From NCBI RefSeq assembly GCF_000213975.1, contig NZ_GL892076.1, forward strand, positions 2,081,702 through 2,145,701: a DNA stretch of 64,000 nt, given 5' to 3'. This document shows, piece by piece, positions 8,647-17,444 of this stretch. The notes under the pieces were generated by a model, which did not search any database, had not been told where the DNA came from, and worked only from the letters and a program-made list of their open reading frames with translations. Each line of letters starts with the position of its first letter. The first letter of the stretch is position 1. A program made the position numbers and the translations under genes. This DNA comes from Centipeda periodontii DSM 2778. Lineage in GTDB: Bacteria > Bacillota > Negativicutes > Selenomonadales > Selenomonadaceae.

Positions 8647-10542
8647 TTAGAAGCTCTGCTCCACACCGATCATGAAGTTACGTCCGGGCGCTGTCCACCA
8701 CTGTTCGGCAGCCCCCCACCAACTGATGCGGGCATTGGAGTGCTCGGCGTAGAACTGGTTGAAGATATTGTTGACTTTCAGATAGACCTTCGTCTCCTCG
8801 GCAACCTTATAGTTCATTGCGAGATCAACCACCCAGTAGTTATCGGTTGGGAAGAATTTACCAATCGCATCGGACGGCCCCGGGCGACCGACGATTCCGC
8901 GTGCAAGCAGCGAGGCATCGAATGCGCGGTTGACATAATCGACACCAATGTTCCACTGATCCTTCGGCAGATAACCGTCTACGTTAAACTGGCGCTGCGC
9001 CGTTGCACCGACATGGGTCCGCGTATAGCCGAGACGTGCCCGCAGATGCGAGTCGACACGCTTCGCGAGCTGCAGCGACCAGCCATGCGCATCCTCATCG
9101 CCGACATTCGCATAGCGTGAAGTCATATAGCTGTATCCGATACGATCCTTAGAGTGCCGCTTGAAGTAGCTCGCCGTGAGGCTGAGTCCCCTTCCGAAAT
9201 CACGTGCAATGCCGATCTCCTTCGTGTTGCCGGATTCGGGCTTTAGATTCGGATTTCCATAACGGGTGCTGTACAGATTGCTTGGGCTCGGTGTCAGGAA
9301 GTATGCGCTGTATGACGCATAGACGTGCGTCGCGGGATCGATATCATAGCCAAGGCTGACGCTCGGACTGTTGTGGCTGCCAAACGATGAGTTATTGTCA
9401 TGACGAATCCCTGCTGTCAGCTTCAGTTCCGGCAAGATACTCCACTGATCCTGCACATAGAAAGACCGATTGAACAGTCCGCGATTTGTCAGCTGCGTTC
9501 CATCCGTCTCATCCTTTGTATAGTCGAATCCCGCCGTCAGCAGATGATCGCCCAGTTTCTTGTCAAGCTGATTGCTGAATTTCGTTGTCCAAACGGTAAG
9601 TCCATATCCGCCAACCATATAGTCATATTTACTGCGCGCGATGGACATCTGATTCTTTGTCGTATCATCGATCTGCACATTCCAGATGAGATTGCCGTCG
9701 ACACGATCATACTCCCCATCCTTCGGCGCCTGTCCCATCCGCTTTTCATAGAGTGCCTGATAGCGGTCCGAATCCTTATAGGAACGAACATTAAAGGCTA
9801 GATAGGATGCCTTGCTCAGCTGCTTGCCAAGATGCACGCCGACGGAGTTTGCATCGAGCTTCGACGGCGTTGTATCGCCGTGTGCGTCCTTGAAGTCACC
9901 GCTCTTATCCTTCTGGTATTTGATGCGCCAATCCCATCCATCCGCACCGCCGGCATTGGTGATGCTGTACTGCTGACGGCTGTAGCTGCCGTAGCCGATG
10001 CCGATCGTCGTCTTCATCCCCTGTGCCTTCTTCGTGATGATGTTGATAACGCCGCCCTTGGCATCCGAGCCGTAGAGGGTCGATGCCGACCCGTGCAGCA
10101 CCTCGATACGGTCAATGCCGCCGATGTCCTTCATCGCGGAGACAATTGAACCCGCCTTGCCGCCTGCATAGTTCTGGCGCACACCATCGACAAGCACAAC
10201 GACATCATCGGAACCGTTGATGTAGACCGCATCGCTGTTGTTGTATCCCGCCTGTGCATACTGGTTGACGACAACACCGGGCACATCGCGCAGTGCCTGC
10301 TTGAGATCCGTATAGTGACGGCGCTCGATGTCCTTGCCCGTAATCACTGTGACGTTTGCATCCGTCTTCAGCTCCTTATTGGGTGTCCTCGTTGCAGTGA
10401 CAACCGTTTCGTCCAGCATACGCTCACGTGCAGATGACTCCGCATCTGCAGCAAGAGCATGTCCCCCTCCCGTGGATACAAATCCAAGAGTGAGTGCCAT
10501 CGTCACCTGCATGACAATCTTCTTTGAAAGATAGCTTCGCAT
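8647..10542 (-). CDS. TonB-dependent outer-membrane receptor (BtuB-like)
   Basis: A 631-residue outer-membrane gated porin. It has a signal peptide ending near residue 32 (GHALAADA) and a DETVVTATRTPN segment typical of the TonB-box region. The plug domain contains ITGKDIERRHYTDLKQALRD, an LVDGVRQNY segment and HGSASTLYGSDAKGGVINI. A 22-strand-type barrel follows, ending in a terminal Phe (GVEQSF) as expected for assembly by BamA. BtuB-class receptors import cobalamin, heme or siderophores using energy from TonB. It lies 38 bp downstream of a BtuF-like lipoprotein, pairing receptor with binding protein. The riboswitch and chelatase context favour a corrinoid or related tetrapyrrole. Confidence 0.92.
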   Translation of the reverse strand: MRSYLSKKIVMQVTMALTLGFVSTGGGHALAADAESSARERMLDETVVTATRTPNKELKTDANVTVITGKDIERRHYTDLKQALRDVPGVVVNQYAQAGYNNSDAVYINGSDDVVVLVDGVRQNYAGGKAGSIVSAMKDIGGIDRIEVLHGSASTLYGSDAKGGVINIITKKAQGMKTTIGIGYGSYSRQQYSITNAGGADGWDWRIKYQKDKSGDFKDAHGDTTPSKLDANSVGVHLGKQLSKASYLAFNVRSYKDSDRYQALYEKRMGQAPKDGEYDRVDGNLIWNVQIDDTTKNQMSIARSKYDYMVGGYGLTVWTTKFSNQLDKKLGDHLLTAGFDYTKDETDGTQLTNRGLFNRSFYVQDQWSILPELKLTAGIRHDNNSSFGSHNSPSVSLGYDIDPATHVYASYSAYFLTPSPSNLYSTRYGNPNLKPESGNTKEIGIARDFGRGLSLTASYFKRHSKDRIGYSYMTSRYANVGDEDAHGWSLQLAKRVDSHLRARLGYTRTHVGATAQRQFNVDGYLPKDQWNIGVDYVNRAFDASLLARGIVGRPGPSDAIGKFFPTDNYWVVDLAMNYKVAEETKVYLKVNNIFNQFYAEHSNARISWWGAAEQWWTAPGRNFMIGVEQSF

Positions 10543-10580
10543 TCCATTTTCCTCCTAAAATCCAGATACACCAACAATAT

Positions 10581-11600
10581 TTATTCATCAACTGCCGATA
10601 TGTGGGCATCATCCGACAGGTAAAAATCATCTCCATAGACACGGTAAGCAATCTCCTGCACGCCATAGACAAAATCCTGTGAGCAGTTGTAGAGGAATGA
10701 CGAGCGCGGCGTGACGAGATGCCGGTTTTGGAGTGCTTTGAGCGGCCGAAGCGCCGGATCCTCCGTGTAGCTCCGAATATAAGCCGCCAGCCATTCCTCT
10801 CCCTTCCATGGATAATCCGGCAGAAACAGGATGTCAGGATTGATGGCAAGAATGACCTCCTTCGTCACCTCCTGCCCATTGCGCAGTCCAAAGGCAGAGA
10901 CACCGTTGATGACACCCGCATAGTGACAAGCATCGTCAAAACTGGACCCAATCCCGCCATACGAGGGCATAAGCGATAGAAAGACCACCGTCTTACGCTC
11001 ACTCTCCGGAATCGCCCGCACCTTCTCTGTGATCTCCGCCAGTTTTTCATCCATCTTGCGCAGTAAGATATCACCGCGCCGAGACTCTCCAATCGCATCC
11101 GTTGTGAGGCGAACGAGATCCCGCACCTCCGCCAGATTGTGCGGGCCGCGCCCGATCACGACCTTGAGCCCTGCATCCCGCAGCGGATCGGCAAGCTCAA
11201 GATACTGCCAGTCCGCAATCAAGACGATGTCCGGATGCAGAGAAACGATATATTCCACGCTGGGGCGTTCTATCGTTTCCGCGACCTGATCCGCAATCCC
11301 AACCATGTTTGAGTTGATATGCTCCTTCATGCTCGCATTGATTGCCACCATACGCTCCGGTGGAAGGACGGAGAGAACTATTTGATCAAGCGTCGAAGAC
11401 AATGTAACGATACGCTGCGGAGGAGCATCAAAATGAATTGTTCGTCCCGTAATATCCGTAACAGAGTATCCGACTTCTGCCGTACGCTCCTTTTCGACAC
11501 TGCCGCAGGCGGCGGTCAGCTGTATCAAACAGAGCAAAAGAACAACCAATACAACCTGCGGTATATACTTTACTCCAGCCATAGAAGCCCCCAATGTCAT
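10581..11600 (-). CDS. BtuF/FepB-like substrate-binding lipoprotein
   Basis: A 339-residue lipoprotein with a long hydrophobic signal (VVLVVLLLCLIQLTAAC) and lipidated Cys. The two-lobed metal-receptor fold follows: ITDIVGRTI-type first strand (seen as VTDITGRTIHFDAPPQRI), PPERMVAINAS, and VSLHPDIVLIADW. The ATG at 11600 overlaps the radical SAM stop by 4 bp (ATGA) with GGAG just upstream; an in-frame ATG at 11582 with a GGGGG site is a plausible alternative. It is a paralog of the lipoproteins at 1-805 and 12639-13610 but clearly diverged from them, suggesting a different ligand or partner. No permease or ATPase gene is adjacent. Confidence 0.9.
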   Translation of the reverse strand: MTLGASMAGVKYIPQVVLVVLLLCLIQLTAACGSVEKERTAEVGYSVTDITGRTIHFDAPPQRIVTLSSTLDQIVLSVLPPERMVAINASMKEHINSNMVGIADQVAETIERPSVEYIVSLHPDIVLIADWQYLELADPLRDAGLKVVIGRGPHNLAEVRDLVRLTTDAIGESRRGDILLRKMDEKLAEITEKVRAIPESERKTVVFLSLMPSYGGIGSSFDDACHYAGVINGVSAFGLRNGQEVTKEVILAINPDILFLPDYPWKGEEWLAAYIRSYTEDPALRPLKALQNRHLVTPRSSFLYNCSQDFVYGVQEIAYRVYGDDFYLSDDAHISAVDE

Positions 11601-12628
11601 TTCTCCACTGCTATCTTTATCGCAGATCGCTTCAGTGCACATTCGGCATTGGATGTTGCAGGGTGTCCCTGCCCTGCCCTGCGTGCATAGCACGCGCCGC
11701 CGCATCCTGCAAAGTCCGCACACGCCCTGCAAAACGCCATGGCGCGCTGCATCTCATGCGCCACCGTCTCCTGCCGCCGAACGTCGATGCCGTGCTCCAC
11801 ATCGCCGAGCAGGAAGCGCGCATCCCCCACAAAGGAAGCGCAAGCGTAGATACGTCCCGCAGCATCGATGTGCACGCCCGCCCCGCTCATCGCGTGGCAG
11901 TGGGAAAAGCCATCGCTCGTGCGCTGTAGGAGGCACGCCGCCTGCTCCTCCTGCGCAATGGAAATATGGCGTCCGGTCAGCTTCTCAAATTTCCTGCAAA
12001 GTGCAAAGACCTGCTCCATCGCCCGCGCCATATCCTCCTCCCGCGCGGGACGGACGGCAGAGCCCCGCCCCTGCGATCGCAGGAGATCAAAGCCGATGCG
12101 GCGCACATTGCCGAGATAGTACGCCATCTCGATAACGCCGGAGAGCTCCGCAACATTCTCCGCTGTGACAACGCATGTCAGACCGATCGCAATGCCACGC
12201 CGACCAAGGCGCTGAATCCCTGCAATCACATCCATTGATGAGCCGCGCCCGTCCGGATAACAGCGGTGCGCATCGTGTTCGGCAGGTCTGCCGTCAAGGC
12301 TGACGCCGATGCCGATGCGCGCACACCGCAGGAAAGCAGCCGTCTCCTCCGTCAGCAATGTTCCGTTGGTCTGCAGATCCATGCGTGCCCGTATACGATT
12401 CGTGCGTATGTAGTCCACGATCTGATGCAGGAGCGGCAGGGCGAGCAGCGGCTCCCCGCCCGAGAACTGGAGGATAAAGGGAGCACCACTCGCCGCCGCA
12501 AGATCGATCGCACGCCGCGCCGTCTCCCATGTCATCGTGTTCCGATCCTGCTCCGAGGCGTAGCAGTAGCGACACGCAAGGTTGCAGTTCCCGGTGAGGC
12601 TCAGTACCATCATCCGCAGCGGAGTCAT
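11597..12628 (-). CDS. Radical SAM enzyme with SPASM-type C-terminal domain
   Basis: A 343-residue protein with the radical SAM [4Fe-4S] motif CNLACRYC (CxxxCxxC) near residue 17, a QFSGGEPLL motif for S-adenosylmethionine binding, and a Cys-rich C-terminus (CHAM, IYACASF, FCRACADFAGCGGACYA, then AECAL) that fits SPASM auxiliary Fe-S clusters. SPASM enzymes usually modify peptides or proteins (sulfatase maturation, RiPPs), but no precursor peptide is visible nearby. The start ATG at 12628 was chosen over longer options because the conserved domain begins at once and longer starts overlap the previous gene. It lies between two binding lipoproteins under a B12 riboswitch. The substrate is unknown. 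Confidence 0.88.
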   Translation of the reverse strand: MTPLRMMVLSLTGNCNLACRYCYASEQDRNTMTWETARRAIDLAAASGAPFILQFSGGEPLLALPLLHQIVDYIRTNRIRARMDLQTNGTLLTEETAAFLRCARIGIGVSLDGRPAEHDAHRCYPDGRGSSMDVIAGIQRLGRRGIAIGLTCVVTAENVAELSGVIEMAYYLGNVRRIGFDLLRSQGRGSAVRPAREEDMARAMEQVFALCRKFEKLTGRHISIAQEEQAACLLQRTSDGFSHCHAMSGAGVHIDAAGRIYACASFVGDARFLLGDVEHGIDVRRQETVAHEMQRAMAFCRACADFAGCGGACYARRAGQGHPATSNAECALKRSAIKIAVEK

Positions 12629-12638
12629 TCTCGTTTTC

Positions 12639-13610
12639 TCACTTCTCATCGGCAAAGCGCTCGGGATACACCACGCGCGCCAGCTCATGAACGCACTCGA
12701 TTGCGTTCTGTCCCGCACTGTAACGATAGGTATCGGGTACGGTGTAAAGATGATTCTCCCGCACCGCCTTGACGTGCATAAACAGGGGATCACTCCGAAG
12801 CTTTTGGCGAAAATCCTCGGTCTTTTCGCCCTCTGCGCTCCATGTGGGCAGGAGGAACACATCGGGATCAAGCGCAACGATCTGCTCCATGGAAACGGGT
12901 GTGTCTGCCGTTAGCCCTACCATGGCGGCACCGTTGCGCAGGGATGCATGACGACACATATCGTCAAAGAGACCGTCCTTTTGTCCGAACACGCCGCTGA
13001 ATGCAAACGCCACGATAATCGGACGCTCCTCCTCGGGGATATCTCCGACACGACGCTCTACATCGGCAAGGCGTGCACGCTTTTCAGCGATGAGCGCTGC
13101 GGCATTCTCCTCCTGCCCGATCAGCCTGCCGATCTCCTCGATGCGCGTAAAGATGCCCTCGATGCGCTTCGGGGTACGCGAGGCATAAACCGTCAGTCCG
13201 AGGTCGCGCAGACTCTCCACGAGTTCCTTTGGCACGCCGTCCGTTGTAAAGACGAGATCGGGGTTGAGTGCAAGCACACGCTCAGGGCTCTTGTCCTTGA
13301 GTTTGACGGAAACCGCCTTCGCCTGCTCTGTCATGGATGAGAGTCCCGGATCATCCGCGTACGATGTGAGTGCCGCGATCTGCTCCGGCGGCGCAATCGC
13401 GAGCAGGATCTCATCGGTCGCAAGACCGAGTGACACAATGCGCTGCGGCTTCTCGCGCAGCACGACCTCGACGCCCATGCCATCCGTGCCGCGATAAAAC
13501 ACAGATGGCTCTGTCGCATTCTCCTTTTCCTCCACACCACAACCGCCGATGATGGCGGCTGTGATGAGGAGGAAGGAGAGTGCGCAGAGCTGTATCATCT
13601 TAGAACGCAT
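12639..13610 (-). CDS. BtuF-like substrate-binding lipoprotein
   Basis: A 323-residue lipoprotein with lipobox IIGGC (Cys near residue 24) and the helical-backbone binding-protein fold: VVLREKPQRIVSLGLATDEI, VLALNPDLVFTTD, QIVALDPDVFLLPTW. This family presents corrinoids, heme or Fe-siderophores to BtuCD-like importers. The start is either ATG at 13610, overlapping the upstream receptor stop by 11 bp, or ATG at 13598 one base after that stop; both give the same mature protein. Directly downstream of the second TonB receptor, it repeats the receptor-plus-binding-protein pairing seen at 8647-11600. Confidence 0.9.
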   Translation of the reverse strand: MRSKMIQLCALSFLLITAAIIGGCGVEEKENATEPSVFYRGTDGMGVEVVLREKPQRIVSLGLATDEILLAIAPPEQIAALTSYADDPGLSSMTEQAKAVSVKLKDKSPERVLALNPDLVFTTDGVPKELVESLRDLGLTVYASRTPKRIEGIFTRIEEIGRLIGQEENAAALIAEKRARLADVERRVGDIPEEERPIIVAFAFSGVFGQKDGLFDDMCRHASLRNGAAMVGLTADTPVSMEQIVALDPDVFLLPTWSAEGEKTEDFRQKLRSDPLFMHVKAVRENHLYTVPDTYRYSAGQNAIECVHELARVVYPERFADEK

Positions 13611-15528
13611 GCGTATAGGTCAGGCGGAAGTTGCGCCCGAGATCGATATTGCCGTAGCGATTGGAGTAGTTCTCACGGTTCAGCAGATTGTAGAGGCCGA
13701 GCGACACGACATCATCCTTGCCCGCCGTATAGATCACATTCATATTGAGCTGGATCTTGTCGGGTACATCCTGCGGGGCGCCATATCGCTGTGCAGTATA
13801 TTCACGGTCACCGAGATATTTCAGGTTGAGATTGCCCTGCCACTTTGCCATCTGATAATCCAGGCGAATAAGGCCCTCAAGCCGTGCTGCATCCTGCACC
13901 CACGCCTTGTTCGTTCCCGCCGGATTCTGTACCTCCGGATTGGATACGGAACCGCCGAGCGTCAAACTCCATGCATCATTGAAACGCTTCGCATATTCGA
14001 GTTCAACTCCCGTGTTACGGAATTGCCCCGTATTGACCGCGTAGTGTTGCTGTGTCGGCACGTCGAGTCTCCAACCAATCTTGTTCTTCATATCCATATG
14101 GTAGACAGCGGCTTTCCATGTGTCATTTCCGCGGCGAATCTTGACTCCCGTCTCATATGTCCAACCACTCTCGGGCTTTAGCCCGTTCGGATTGAAATTG
14201 GTATAGCGGAAGCTGTCATCGATGGTCGGCATCTGGAACGCCTTACCGACATTGATATACCATGCCGTATTGCGGTCAAATTTATATTCTGTCTGGAACT
14301 GCGGCACAAAGACACGCTGATCCTCCTCCGGGTCATTGATGAACTCACCGCGCAGACCAAGTGTAACGTTGAATTTCGGCGTAAACTGCTTGCTGTAAGA
14401 CGCATAGAGAGAGTTCGCTGTACGGGACGCGCTGCGATGCCGTGCCGGGGTGTCGATTGCCTCCCGCTTATAGGAGTATCCGACCACCATCGAGTCCATC
14501 CCGAGCTTCCAGTTTTTCTGTACATCGAGGATTTGACCGTCCATCGTGGCATTACTGTCATTCTTCTTATTCGCAAGATAGTCAAATCCATTGACCTTGC
14601 GATAATTATAGCCGAGAACAGCATGAATGCCGTTGTCCTTGCCCTGATAGACGAGACTCGCCGTATGGCGAAGGTCATTATAGCGGTAGTTATATCTCGT
14701 TCCCGTCGGGACAAGTCTATTCCCCGTTTTGCGGTATTGAGTCCCACCGCGCGTAATGTCTCCCTCCATATAGTTATAGTTGAGAGAGACCTCATCGGTT
14801 AGCTGGGCGATAATGCCCACGCGGCTTCTTTTCCCTTTGCCAACCCACCAGTCCACCCAAGAGATCTTATCCATGCCAAATCCGTTGGAGTGCGGCAAAT
14901 CCTTCAACCACTCGCGGCTCACATCGACGATGATACGCTCCCCTGCATAGGTTGCCTCGCTCTTTTTGAAATAATTTCCAACCGTCTGGCTGAGCTTGAA
15001 TTCAGATTCTCCCTCCGCCGGTTTCTTCAGAATGATGTTGACAACGCCGCCCATCGCCTCAGCTCCGTAAAGGGTTGATGCCGCTCCCTTGACGATCTCG
15101 ATGCGCTCGACCATGGACGCCGGAATATTCTCCGTGCTCGGATAGTTCTTGAGATTCATTGGTACGCCGTTGACCATGACGAGCGTGCCGCGATCGTAGC
15201 CGCGCAAGGTGATACGCCCGGCCGCAAAACCAAAGTCCTGTCCCGCCTCACCATACGACGTGCTCGTCGAGCCGATCTGCTGATCGATTGCCTCGAATAC
15301 GTTGCGGTAGCCTGCCTTCTCGATCTCCTTTGCCGTGATGACCGTCGTCGTCGCGGGCGTATCGAGATCGCGCTTCTCACGGCGCTGCGCCGTTACCACG
15401 GTATCGGTCAGGGCATGCGCCTCTGCCTGTTCTGCCGTTGTCTGTTCCGCAGCATATCCTGTCCCCGCAAAGCTCACTCCGGCAAATGCCGCAAGTACCG
15501 CCAGTGTCCACTTCTTTTCTCTCGTCAT
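13600..15528 (-). CDS. TonB-dependent outer-membrane receptor, first gene after the B12 riboswitch
   Basis: A 642-residue receptor with a signal peptide (cleavage near GTGYAAEQ), a TDTVVTAQRREKRDL segment, a plug (TTVITAKEIEKAGYRNVFEA, LVMVNGVPMN, KGAASTLYGAEAMGGVVNI) and a barrel ending in Phe (TYTHAF). It is distinct from the receptor at 8647-10542, although plug motifs are shared. The ATG at 15528 has AAGG upstream. As the first gene downstream of a cobalamin riboswitch and terminator, its expression should fall when adenosylcobalamin is plentiful, so a corrinoid is its most likely cargo. Confidence 0.92.
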   Translation of the reverse strand: MTREKKWTLAVLAAFAGVSFAGTGYAAEQTTAEQAEAHALTDTVVTAQRREKRDLDTPATTTVITAKEIEKAGYRNVFEAIDQQIGSTSTSYGEAGQDFGFAAGRITLRGYDRGTLVMVNGVPMNLKNYPSTENIPASMVERIEIVKGAASTLYGAEAMGGVVNIILKKPAEGESEFKLSQTVGNYFKKSEATYAGERIIVDVSREWLKDLPHSNGFGMDKISWVDWWVGKGKRSRVGIIAQLTDEVSLNYNYMEGDITRGGTQYRKTGNRLVPTGTRYNYRYNDLRHTASLVYQGKDNGIHAVLGYNYRKVNGFDYLANKKNDSNATMDGQILDVQKNWKLGMDSMVVGYSYKREAIDTPARHRSASRTANSLYASYSKQFTPKFNVTLGLRGEFINDPEEDQRVFVPQFQTEYKFDRNTAWYINVGKAFQMPTIDDSFRYTNFNPNGLKPESGWTYETGVKIRRGNDTWKAAVYHMDMKNKIGWRLDVPTQQHYAVNTGQFRNTGVELEYAKRFNDAWSLTLGGSVSNPEVQNPAGTNKAWVQDAARLEGLIRLDYQMAKWQGNLNLKYLGDREYTAQRYGAPQDVPDKIQLNMNVIYTAGKDDVVSLGLYNLLNRENYSNRYGNIDLGRNFRLTYTHAF

Positions 15529-15606
15529 AATCCTTTGTCACCTTTCTTTCAGCACTTTCCATGCGTTGTGTTCATATTTCGGAAAACTTTAAGGCATAAA
15601 GGCAAG

Positions 15607-15641
15607 TAAAAAGCCCTTTCCTGCAACAGCAGAAAAGGGCG
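15607..15641 (-). terminator. Intrinsic terminator forming the riboswitch expression platform
   Basis: On the minus strand a 12-bp stem (15613-15624 with 15629-15640, one mismatch, loop TGTT) is followed directly by TTTTTA. It sits between the riboswitch core and the TonB receptor start, the position expected of a B12-controlled premature terminator. Confidence 0.85.
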
Positions 15642-15699
15642 CACTTACACACAATTAAAGGATCTAAATCCCCATCCCCATCACTCGCAGGTCAAACGG

Positions 15700-15897
15700 C
15701 GATTGTCAATCAGGCAGTTCTCCTGGCTTCAGTTCGTTGCTCACCTGCGCCTTCCCAGGGATACCCCCAGTGACATGATCGAAAACACCATTCGTATTTT
15801 CTTGCAGGTTTGCTCACTGATACAGTGGCGGGACCGCTCCGGCTTTGTGGACATTACTCCCTTTACCGGATTTTCTATTAAGTGTTGTAACACCTGA
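15700..15897 (-). ncRNA. Cobalamin riboswitch
   Basis: Read on the minus strand this leader shows the conserved blocks of the cobalamin aptamer in order: TTAATAGAAAATCCGGTAAA-like 5' block, GGAGCGGTCCCGCCACTG, a TGTCACTGGG arm, GGGAAGGCGCAGG, and the B12 box AAGCCAGGAGAACTGCCTG near the 3' end. This element binds adenosylcobalamin or another cobalamin form and switches off B12 uptake and synthesis genes. It is followed by a terminator and then a TonB receptor, so it should control the whole co-directional run down to position 1. The 519-bp gap between msrAB and the receptor is largely explained by this leader. Confidence 0.95.
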
Positions 15898-15915
15898 TCC
15901 AATGGCTATAAAGTT

Positions 15916-15943
15916 TTCATAATGGAAGTGCTGAACTGATCAA
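15916..15943 (-). promoter_or_regulatory. Candidate promoter of the riboswitch operon
   Basis: TTGATC, 16 nt, TATGAA lies just upstream of the riboswitch. Each box matches the sigma-70 consensus at only four of six positions, so this is a guess supported mainly by location. Confidence 0.35.
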
Positions 15944-16047
15944 TGCTTCCTAAAACACCTCGATAAAGATAACATTGGATGAAGTGCTTGTCAATACGCA
16001 AAAGAAATATTTCATAAATTCTCTCAACACATGAGAACTTTTCAAAT

Positions 16048-17175
16048 CTATTTTTCCAGCAGATAGAGATAGTCGCCATACCCCTCCCGCTCCATATCCT
16101 CCTTCGGGATAAAACGCAGGGAGGCACTGTTGATGCAGTAGCGCAGACCACCTGTCGCGGCAGGACCGTCGTTGAAGACGTGCCCCAAATGCGCGCCGCT
16201 GGTCGTCGCCGTGACCTCCGTGCGCACCATGCCGTGCGAGCGATCCTCATGCTCCGCGATCAGTGTACTGTCAATCGGACGCGAGAACGCCGGCCAGCCG
16301 CAGCCCGAATCGTATTTATCCGTCGAGATGAAGAGCGGCTCACCTGTCGTGATATCGCAGTAGATGCCCTCGCGGAATTCATGGTCGTACTCGTTGAAGA
16401 ACGGTCGCTCGGTCGCCTTCTCCTGCGTGACGGCATACTGCAGATCCGTCAGACGTTCCTTGAGTTCGGCATCCGATGGCTTTTCATACGTACGTGTAGG
16501 CTTCGCCGCCTCCGCACGCTCTGCCGCCGCACGCTTCTCGCGCATCTTGGCGATGAGTGCGGGCGAAATATGGCAGTAGCCGTTCGGATTCTTCTCGAGA
16601 TACTCCTGATGATCCTCCTCCGCGCGGTAGAAGTTCACAATCGGTTCCACCTCAATGGCGACCTTTTTTCCAATGCGCTGCTGCAGTGCAGCGAGTGAGG
16701 CACGAATCACGCTTGCGTCGGTACTCTCACTGCCGTCCTCATTCGGCACGTAGTAGATGCCGGAACGATACTGCCGCCCGATATCATTGCCCTGCCGATC
16801 CTTCGCTGTCGGGTCGATGGAATCGTAAAAATCCGTCAGTATCTCGTCGAGAGAAACAATCTGCGGATCATAGACGACGTGCACCGTCTCCGCGTGACCG
16901 CTTCCGCTGCACACCTCACGATAGGAGGGATGTGAAGTCGAGCCGTTCGCATAACCACTCTCCACGGAGATCACACCGTGCACAAGTCCCAAATAGAGCT
17001 CCGTCCCCCAGAAACAGCCGCCCGCAAGGTAGATTTCCTTCTGCCCATCCAGCGGCATATTTTTCTGTACGATTTCATGCGGCATCTCCCCCGATGTCGC
17101 GGCAGGCGTGCCGCATCCGCCGAGGCAGACCAGCAGACCAAGTGTGCAAATGTTTCGCAGAGATAATATTTTCAT
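16048..17175 (-). CDS. msrAB: MsrA-MsrB fusion, lipid-anchored peptide methionine sulfoxide reductase
   Basis: A 375-residue fusion repairs oxidised methionine in proteins: MsrA reduces the S-sulfoxide and MsrB the R-sulfoxide. The MsrA motif GGCFWG is at residues 52-57 with catalytic Cys54. The MsrB half begins near residue 230 and carries SGCGWPAF and the catalytic RYCINSASL. The N-terminus is a lipoprotein signal with LGGC (Cys21), so the enzyme should work outside the cytoplasm on envelope proteins. GGAGA precedes the ATG at 17175. It is monocistronic, and the riboswitch run begins downstream of it. I see no convincing terminator in 15944-16047. Confidence 0.95.
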   Translation of the reverse strand: MKILSLRNICTLGLLVCLGGCGTPAATSGEMPHEIVQKNMPLDGQKEIYLAGGCFWGTELYLGLVHGVISVESGYANGSTSHPSYREVCSGSGHAETVHVVYDPQIVSLDEILTDFYDSIDPTAKDRQGNDIGRQYRSGIYYVPNEDGSESTDASVIRASLAALQQRIGKKVAIEVEPIVNFYRAEEDHQEYLEKNPNGYCHISPALIAKMREKRAAAERAEAAKPTRTYEKPSDAELKERLTDLQYAVTQEKATERPFFNEYDHEFREGIYCDITTGEPLFISTDKYDSGCGWPAFSRPIDSTLIAEHEDRSHGMVRTEVTATTSGAHLGHVFNDGPAATGGLRYCINSASLRFIPKEDMEREGYGDYLYLLEK

Positions 17176-17220
17176 GAGGTTTCTCCTTTCTGCTGTTTTG
17201 TGATGGAGTAACGCATACTT

Positions 17221-17433
17221 TTACAAAATACCGTTCAGTCTTCCGATGTCCTGTATTTTCTCCGCAGAGAGTTTGGTAACACGCGCGATCAGATCGAGCG
17301 GCATTTTCTCCCGCAGAAGGGCAAGCACCGTTTCCATGCGCCCCTGCTCGAGCCCGTATTCCACGCCATCCCTATACACACCTTCGCTCAAATTGCACAT
17401 TTGTGCCACCCCTCTCTCCAAATTCGGGGTCAT
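17221..17433 (-). pseudogene. Truncated C-terminus of an Rpn/PD-(D/E)XK nuclease-transposase-like gene
   Basis: The 70 codons read MTPNLERGVAQMCNLSEGVY, a helical EQGRMETVLALLREK segment and an ARVTKLSAEKI tail, like the C-terminal end of Rpn-family proteins (compare the tail of the full gene at 26957-27808). There is no ribosome site before the ATG. The reading frame runs on upstream of that ATG as FLNVI and then enters the inverted repeat of the element at 17445, with no N-terminal half beyond it. I read this as a remnant cut by insertion or deletion, not a working gene. Confidence 0.65.
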
Positions 17434-17444
17434 GATAACATTCA

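Noticed and set aside
15944..16047. Terminator after msrAB
   Set aside because: Only a short weak stem near 16015-16035 was found, without a proper T tract.
17221..17433. Intact small gene or antitoxin
   Set aside because: There is no ribosome site, and its sequence looks like the C-terminal tail of Rpn-family proteins with the frame continuing upstream into a repeat.
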